A stretch of 64,000 bases of DNA. It comes from Murinocardiopsis flavida (GTDB lineage: Bacteria; Actinomycetota; Actinomycetes; Streptosporangiales; Streptosporangiaceae). Positions 59,984 to 64,000 of the stretch are shown in pieces. The DNA is taken from positions 1 through 64,000 of the forward strand of contig NZ_PYGA01000014.1 of the NCBI RefSeq assembly GCF_003014485.1. The letters run 5' to 3'. A model generated the notes under the pieces. It made no database searches. It was not told the DNA's origin and saw nothing but the letters and a program-made list of their open reading frames with translations. Position 1 is the stretch's first letter; every line of letters starts with the position of its first letter. The position numbers were made by a program, and so were the translations under genes.

Positions 59984-60020
59984 TCGACCGCGCGGCAGGC
60001 CCGGCCTGCCGCGCGGTCGA
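59984..60020 (+). terminator. Strong terminator-like hairpin between khpA and rimM
   Basis: Sixteen-base arms (59984-59999 and 60005-60020) are perfectly complementary around CCCGG, followed by TTTGTG. rimM begins 28 bases later on the same strand. It should split the ribosomal-protein transcript from rimM-trmD-rplS or attenuate it. Confidence 0.85.
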
Positions 60021-60047
60021 TTTGTGCCATCGAGGAGGGACGTGGCG

Positions 60048-60557
60048 ATGCGCCTCGTTGTAGGCAGGATCGGCCGTGCGCACGGGGTGCGCGGCGACGT
60101 CGCCGTCGACGTGCGCACCGACGACCCGCGGGCGCGCTTCGCCGACGGTGCGCGGCTGTTCACCGACCCCGAGAGCGCGGGACCGCTGACCGTCGCCGGG
60201 TCGCGCTCGCACTCCGGGCGGCTGCTGGTGCGGTTCGAGTCCGTGGCCGACCGCACCGCCGCGGAGCGGTTGGCCGGTGTCACGCTGCTGGTCGACTCCG
60301 CCGCCATCGCCCCGGTGGACGACCCCGACGAGTTCCACGACCACGAGCTCGTCGGCCTGGCCGTGCGCACCGTGGCCGGCGCCGAGGTCGGTACGGTGCG
60401 CGACATCCTGCACAACGCCCAGGACGTCCTGGTGGTCGAGGGCCCCGGCGGCGAGGAGGTGCTCGTGCCGTTCGTGCGGGCCCTGGTCCCCGAGGTCGAC
60501 ACCGCGGCCGGCCACCTGGTCATCGACCCCCCGCCGGGTCTGCTCGACCTCTCCTAG
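60048..60557 (+). CDS. rimM: 16S rRNA processing protein RimM
   Basis: A 169-residue PRC-barrel protein: LVVGRIGRAHGVRGDVAVDVRTDDP at the start and HELVGLAVRTVAGAEVGTVRDILHNAQDVLVVE in the PRC half. It assists 30S maturation. GAGGAGGGA at 60031-60039 fits ATG 60048; the in-frame GTG at 60042 is too close. trmD follows after 16 bases. Confidence 0.94.
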   Translation: MRLVVGRIGRAHGVRGDVAVDVRTDDPRARFADGARLFTDPESAGPLTVAGSRSHSGRLLVRFESVADRTAAERLAGVTLLVDSAAIAPVDDPDEFHDHELVGLAVRTVAGAEVGTVRDILHNAQDVLVVEGPGGEEVLVPFVRALVPEVDTAAGHLVIDPPPGLLDLS

Positions 60558-60573
60558 CCGCCCTGGGGGGCCT

Positions 60574-61368
60574 ATGCGCATCGACATCATCACCATCTTC
60601 CCCGAGTACTTCGCGCCGCTGGAGCTGTCGCTCATCGGCAAGGCCCGCGCCTCGGGGCTGCTCGACATCCGCCTGCACGATCTCCGGTCGTGGACCCACG
60701 ACCGGCACAACACCGTCGACGACACCCCGTTCGGCGGCGGGCCCGGCATGGTCATGAAGCCGGAGCCGTGGGGCGCGGCGCTGGACGACGTCGCGGGCCG
60801 CGGGCCCGACGAGCGTCCGCCGCGGCTGGTCCTGCCCACACCGAGCGGGCGCCCGTTCACCCAGGCGGCGGCGGACCGCCTGGCGGGGGAGCCCCGCCTG
60901 GTGTTCGCCTGCGGGCGCTACGAGGGCATCGACTCCCGGGTCGCAGCCGACGCTGCGCTGCGGATGCCGGTCGAGGAGCTGAGCGTCGGCGACTACGTCC
61001 TCAACGGGGGGGAGTCGGCGGTGCTGGTGATGGTCGAGGCCGTGACCCGGCTGCTGCCCGGTGTCCTCGGCAACGCCGATTCGGCGGCCCAGGACTCGTT
61101 CGCCCCCGGCGCAATGCACAACCTGGTCGAAGGCCCGGTGTACACCAAGCCGCGAGTGTGGCGCGACCAGGAGGTGCCGCCGGTACTGCTGTCGGGCGAC
61201 CACGGCGCCGTCGACCGCTGGCGGCGCGACGAGGCGCTGCGCAAGACCGTGCGCACCCGCCCCGATCTGGCCGAGCGCCTCGCAGCAGAGGGCGACCTCG
61301 ACCGGCGCGACCGGGAGGTCCTGGAGGAGGCCCGGGTACAGGTCACTCCGGAAGCTGTGGCAGACTAG
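60574..61368 (+). CDS. trmD: tRNA (guanine37-N1)-methyltransferase TrmD
   Basis: A 264-residue SPOUT methyltransferase. IDIITIFPEYFAPLELSLIGKA, the trefoil-knot SAM site VFACGRYEGIDSRVA, and VGDYVLNGGESAVLVMVEAVTRLLPGVLGN are canonical. It methylates G37 next to the anticodon. It lies between rimM and rplS as usual. Confidence 0.97.
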   Translation: MRIDIITIFPEYFAPLELSLIGKARASGLLDIRLHDLRSWTHDRHNTVDDTPFGGGPGMVMKPEPWGAALDDVAGRGPDERPPRLVLPTPSGRPFTQAAADRLAGEPRLVFACGRYEGIDSRVAADAALRMPVEELSVGDYVLNGGESAVLVMVEAVTRLLPGVLGNADSAAQDSFAPGAMHNLVEGPVYTKPRVWRDQEVPPVLLSGDHGAVDRWRRDEALRKTVRTRPDLAERLAAEGDLDRRDREVLEEARVQVTPEAVAD

Positions 61369-61541
61369 ACGAGTTGCCCCTGTCGTCGGCTTTGTTCGCG
61401 TGCGCAGTCAAGACATTCCTGGCTGCCGGCCGCTGAACAGCCGCATCAACCGGGGGCGGCCGAATCCGAGCCCGGCAGATCCGCCCGCGCGCAGCGTTTA
61501 TGCCCGTCGCCGCGGCGCGCAATCGATGAGGAACCGCTGAG

Positions 61542-61886
61542 ATGCACACCGCAATCCAGGAGCTGGAGAAGGCCCAGCTCCGCACCGACGTCCCCGAGTT
61601 CCGTCCCGGCGACACGCTCAACGTCCACGTGCGGGTCACTGAGGGTACCCGCTCCCGGATCCAGGTCTTCAAGGGAATCGTGATCGGTCGCCAGGGCGCC
61701 GGCAACCGCGAGACGTTCACCATCCGCAAGATCAGCTACGCGGTCGGCGTGGAGCGCACCTTCCCGGTGCACACCCCGGCGATCGAGAAGATCGAGATCG
61801 TCTCCCGCGGCCGCGTCCGCCGCGCGAAGCTCTACTACCTGCGCAACCTGCGGGGCAAGGCGGCGCGCATCCGCGAGCGCCGCTGA
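61542..61886 (+). CDS. rplS: Ribosomal protein L19
   Basis: A 114-residue L19 with [35 protein letters not shown] and [19 protein letters not shown]. It lies at the subunit interface. ATG 61542 follows GAGGAACC. A hairpin at 61894-61935 ends the transcript. The 173-base gap before it includes TAGACG near 61364 and may carry its own promoter. Confidence 0.97.
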   Translation: MHTAIQELEKAQLRTDVPEFRPGDTLNVHVRVTEGTRSRIQVFKGIVIGRQGAGNRETFTIRKISYAVGVERTFPVHTPAIEKIEIVSRGRVRRAKLYYLRNLRGKAARIRERR

Positions 61887-61893
61887 CCGCCCA

Positions 61894-61935
61894 CCCGCCG
61901 CCGCGCACCGCACTGCGGGGCATCCCGGCGGCGGG
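61894..61935 (+). terminator. Terminator of rplS
   Basis: Ten-base arms (61894-61903 and 61926-61935) pair perfectly, with a small inner stem in the 22-base loop. Confidence 0.7.
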
Positions 61936-61949
61936 CGCCGCGCTCGGCT

Positions 61950-62194
61950 AGGCTTCGCCCCGATGAGCGACGACGAGAACGCGATCCGGCGCCGCGGTAC
62001 CGGGGCACCGGCTCCGCGTATTCCGGACGCTCCTCCACAGGATTCTGGCTCCTCCGTGTCCACGCACGGGGGGGCCAGTCGTGTATCGGGGCCCGCACGC
62101 GCGGGCACCGGCGTCGACACCGGTCCCGATCCGGGCGGCGGCGATGAGCAGGCAGCCGGATCGGCCAATACATGGGGAGAGCACGGACACCGGG
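61950..62194 (+). other. Leaderless ORF start in a different frame upstream of lepB, with a seven-G run
   Basis: TAGGCT (61950-61955) is followed after seven bases by ATG 61963, a typical leaderless start that opens MSDDENAIRRRGTGAPAPR. That frame overlaps lepB but is not lepB's frame. A run of seven G at 62068-62074 lies between them; removing one G would fuse this start to the lepB frame and give an extended disordered N terminus, such as many actinobacterial LepB proteins have. Either a sequencing or natural frameshift, or a separate small ORF. Confidence 0.5.
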
Positions 62195-62998
62195 ATGAGC
62201 GCGAAGAGAGCCGCCAAGGGCGCGCAGAAGTCAGGTTCCTTCTGGAAGGAACTGCCGATCCTGATCGTGATCGCCCTGGTGCTGGCGTTCGTCATCAAGA
62301 CCTGGGTGGTCCAGGCGTTCTACATCCCCTCGCGCTCGATGGAGAACACCCTGCTCATCGGCGACCGGGTGCTCGTCAACAAGCTCGTCTACCAGGTGCG
62401 CGACATCAAGCGCGGCGACGTGGTCGTGTTCAACGGCAACGGGTCGTGGGACGAGGAGACCGCTGAGACCCCGCCGTCGCAGAACCCCATCGCCAAGGGG
62501 TACCGCTGGGTCGAGCGGCAACTGGGCGTCGAGACGCAGGGCAAGGACTACATCAAGCGCGTCATCGCCCTGCCCGGCGACACCGTCCAGTGCTGCGACG
62601 CCGAGAACCGGGTGGTCGTCAACGGGCAGCCGCTGGACGAGCCGTACCTGTTCCCCGGCAGTGTCGAGACCCACCGGGACTTCGAGCCCGTGACGATCCC
62701 CCAGGGGCGGGTGTGGCTCATGGGCGACCACCGCGAACTGTCCAAGGACTCCAGGGCGCACCAGCTGGAGACCGGCGACGGCACCGTCGCACAGGACCAC
62801 GTGGTGGGCCGCGCGTTCGTCCTCGTGTGGCCGCTGAACCGATTCACCACACTGCCCATCCCCGACACGTTCACCAAGGTTAACGGCGGCGCGGCCGCGG
62901 CCGCTGCGGGCGCCGCCCCGCTGGCGCTGGGCGCGCTCGGGGCCGTCCCCGTCCACCGGACGGGGCGCGGCCTGCTGCGCAGGCTGCGCCGCCCGTGA
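62195..62998 (+). CDS. lepB: Signal peptidase I
   Basis: A 267-residue type I signal peptidase from ATG 62195 (upstream starts in this frame are possible). After a basic start comes a membrane helix (ELPILIVIALVLAFVIKTWVVQAF), the catalytic Ser in IPSRSMENTLLIGDRVLVNKL and the catalytic Lys in DYIKRVIALPGD, then LMGDHRELSKDSR. A second hydrophobic stretch near the C terminus may anchor it again. It removes signal peptides from exported proteins, including the many lipoproteins' non-lipid counterparts. The true start is uncertain because of the upstream frame and G run. Confidence 0.92.
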   Translation: MSAKRAAKGAQKSGSFWKELPILIVIALVLAFVIKTWVVQAFYIPSRSMENTLLIGDRVLVNKLVYQVRDIKRGDVVVFNGNGSWDEETAETPPSQNPIAKGYRWVERQLGVETQGKDYIKRVIALPGDTVQCCDAENRVVVNGQPLDEPYLFPGSVETHRDFEPVTIPQGRVWLMGDHRELSKDSRAHQLETGDGTVAQDHVVGRAFVLVWPLNRFTTLPIPDTFTKVNGGAAAAAAGAAPLALGALGAVPVHRTGRGLLRRLRRP

Positions 62999-63161
62999 CG
63001 CGCGAATTCCCCCAAATGCCCCCCACCGATTGACACGTGGCCCATCATGGTTGCTACGGGGGTGCCCACGGGCGGCCCCGCCGGGCGCGCAGGCGCAAGG
63101 ACCGGATCATGAGGAGACAGGACACAGAACCGGGGAAGGCACGACGAAAGCGAGCGGTTGG

Positions 63162-63506
63162 ATGAGTTCTGAGGACCTGGAGAAGTTCGAAGCCGAGATG
63201 GAGCTCCAGCTCTATCGCGAGTACCGCGACGTCGTCGGGTTGTTCGGATACGTGGTGGAGACCGAGCGTCGGTTCTACCTCACCAACCAGGTCGACCTGC
63301 AACCGCGTACTACCGACAACGGCGAGACCTACTTCGAGGTCACCATGCAGGACGCGTGGGTGTGGGACATGTACCGGCCGGCGAGATTCGTGAAGAACGT
63401 CCGAGTGGTCACCTTCAAGGACGTGAACGTCGAAGAGATCACAAAGTCCGACCTTGAAGTGCCGCCCAACGGCCAGCCCGGGGCCGAACCGGGCCCGACC
63501 CCCTGA
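63162..63506 (+). CDS. DUF2469 protein
   Basis: A 114-residue acidic protein. SSEDLEKFEAEMELQLYREYRDVVGLFGYVVETERRFYLTN is the conserved actinobacterial DUF2469 start, then VTMQDAWVWDMYRPARFVKNVRVVTFKDVNVEE. The family is almost universal in actinobacteria, placed after lepB/rnhB, but without assigned function. ATG 63162 is chosen from the conserved opening; TTGACA at 63030-63035 may be part of its promoter. The last 20 residues are Pro-rich. Confidence 0.9.
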   Translation: MSSEDLEKFEAEMELQLYREYRDVVGLFGYVVETERRFYLTNQVDLQPRTTDNGETYFEVTMQDAWVWDMYRPARFVKNVRVVTFKDVNVEEITKSDLEVPPNGQPGAEPGPTP

Positions 63507-63527
63507 GGTCCGCGGCGCGCGGCCGTT

Positions 63528-63570
63528 GCCGCGGCGCCGCCGCAATGTCACCCTGCGGCGGCGCCGCGGC
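63528..63570 (+). terminator. Terminator of the DUF2469 gene
   Basis: Seventeen-base arms (63528-63544 and 63554-63570) pair perfectly around a 9-base loop, followed by TTT. Confidence 0.85.
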
Positions 63571-63697
63571 TTTGGTGTGGTGGGGCCGCGGGGCCGCGGT
63601 CATGGTGTGACCCTGCTGCGGTGTTGCGGCCACGTTGTGATCCCCTCCGCGCGGGTAGGGCGAGGAAGAACCCGCCCACGCCACGAGGGGAGTCACC

Positions 63698-64000
63698 ATG
63701 CGCGAACGCGATCCCGGCGACCGCCGGCAGGACCGGCAGGACCGGCAGGACGACGAACCGTCCGCAGCGGCGCAGGAGGACGCGGTCGGCAACCAGGCGC
63801 GCGCCGAGCCGATGCCCGCCGCCCCGGAGGAGTCCGGGGGCGCCGCTGTCCGCCGCAACGAGGAACTGGGGGCGCTGGGCACCGCGTCGGACCTGCCGCC
63901 GCGCGCTGAGGCGCCGGCCAACGACCAGGCGGCCGACCCGCCCGAGCGCGTCACTGGAGCGGTCCCCGCCGCCCAGGCCCCGCAGAACGCCCCGGGCGTC
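63698..64000 (+). CDS. N-terminal part of a disordered, repeat-containing protein (cut by the window edge)
   Basis: From ATG 63698 (GAGGGGAG just before it) an open frame runs to the window end without a stop, 101 residues. It opens MRERDPGDRRQDRQDRQD; the 9-base unit encoding DRQ is repeated in tandem at about 63723-63750. The rest is rich in Ala, Pro, Glu, Asp and Arg with no hydrophobic helix so far, so it is predicted to be disordered. In other actinobacteria the next genes after DUF2469 are often a YraN-type nuclease and comM; this one is different. Function unknown. Confidence 0.6.
   Translation, partial: MRERDPGDRRQDRQDRQDDEPSAAAQEDAVGNQARAEPMPAAPEESGGAAVRRNEELGALGTASDLPPRAEAPANDQAADPPERVTGAVPAAQAPQNAPGV

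Overview
The window is one 64 kb piece of a high-GC actinobacterial chromosome. Gene content and order (DUF3152, DUF3515 and DUF2469 proteins, an F420 gene cofC, an NdgR-type IclR regulator beside leuCD, lysine-tailed HU, many GTG and leaderless starts) suggest Streptosporangiales, and my guess is Nocardiopsaceae. That placement is inferred from memory of gene neighbourhoods, not from a search. Almost all of it is core chromosome. Apart from a small toxin-antitoxin pair and the tail of a possible transposase at the left edge, I see no prophage, defence island or biosynthetic cluster.

Layout. 0-1 kb: possible IS110-type transposase tail and a VapBC-type pair on the minus strand. 0.9-2.7 kb: citramalate synthase cimA behind a leader ORF rich in Ile/Val codons and an attenuator-like terminator. 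2.9-7 kb: Rieske lipoprotein and a ugpAEB-type importer without its ATPase. 7-11 kb: DUF3152 protein, FAH-family hydrolase, gltX, one tRNA-Gln and two identical tRNA-Glu. 11-15.1 kb: divergent MerR/GDSL-hydrolase pair and two tandem glucose/sorbosone dehydrogenase lipoproteins. 15.2-18.2 kb: ndgR and leuCD. 18.5-26.7 kb: HU, cofC, plsC-gpsA, a Cys/Met-metabolism PLP enzyme, ddl, a membrane Ser/Thr kinase and an EI24/CysZ-like protein. 26.7-32.9 kb: complete cydABDC with a palindrome-rich promoter. 33-35.9 kb: DUF3515 lipoprotein, an Lrp-type RAM-domain protein, thiL, a membrane-anchored CBM2-like protein and zinc-type rpmB.

36.3-48.5 kb is a classic DNA/RNA maintenance block: recG, a DUF4429/SHOCT protein, rsmD, coaD, yceD, rpmF, rnc, mutM, acyP, a coiled-coil microprotein and smc. 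A cobalamin riboswitch then controls btuF-btuC, again without an ATPase. The rest carries ftsY, an ABC-2 exporter, amtB with a GlnR-box-like site but no glnK or glnD, a lipoprotein, ffh, and the rpsP-khpA / rimM-trmD-rplS cluster split by a strong hairpin. It ends with lepB, a DUF2469 gene and the start of a repeat-rich disordered protein cut by the window edge.

The most interesting signals are regulatory: the nine-codon leader ORF and terminator before cimA; overlapping, mutually exclusive complementary arms at the predicted 5' end of the rpsP mRNA; a palindrome covering the vapBC promoter; nested palindromes between the merR and GDSL genes; palindromes over the cydA -10 region; and the AT-rich leader of the microprotein upstream of smc. 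No complete new multi-gene system was recognised.
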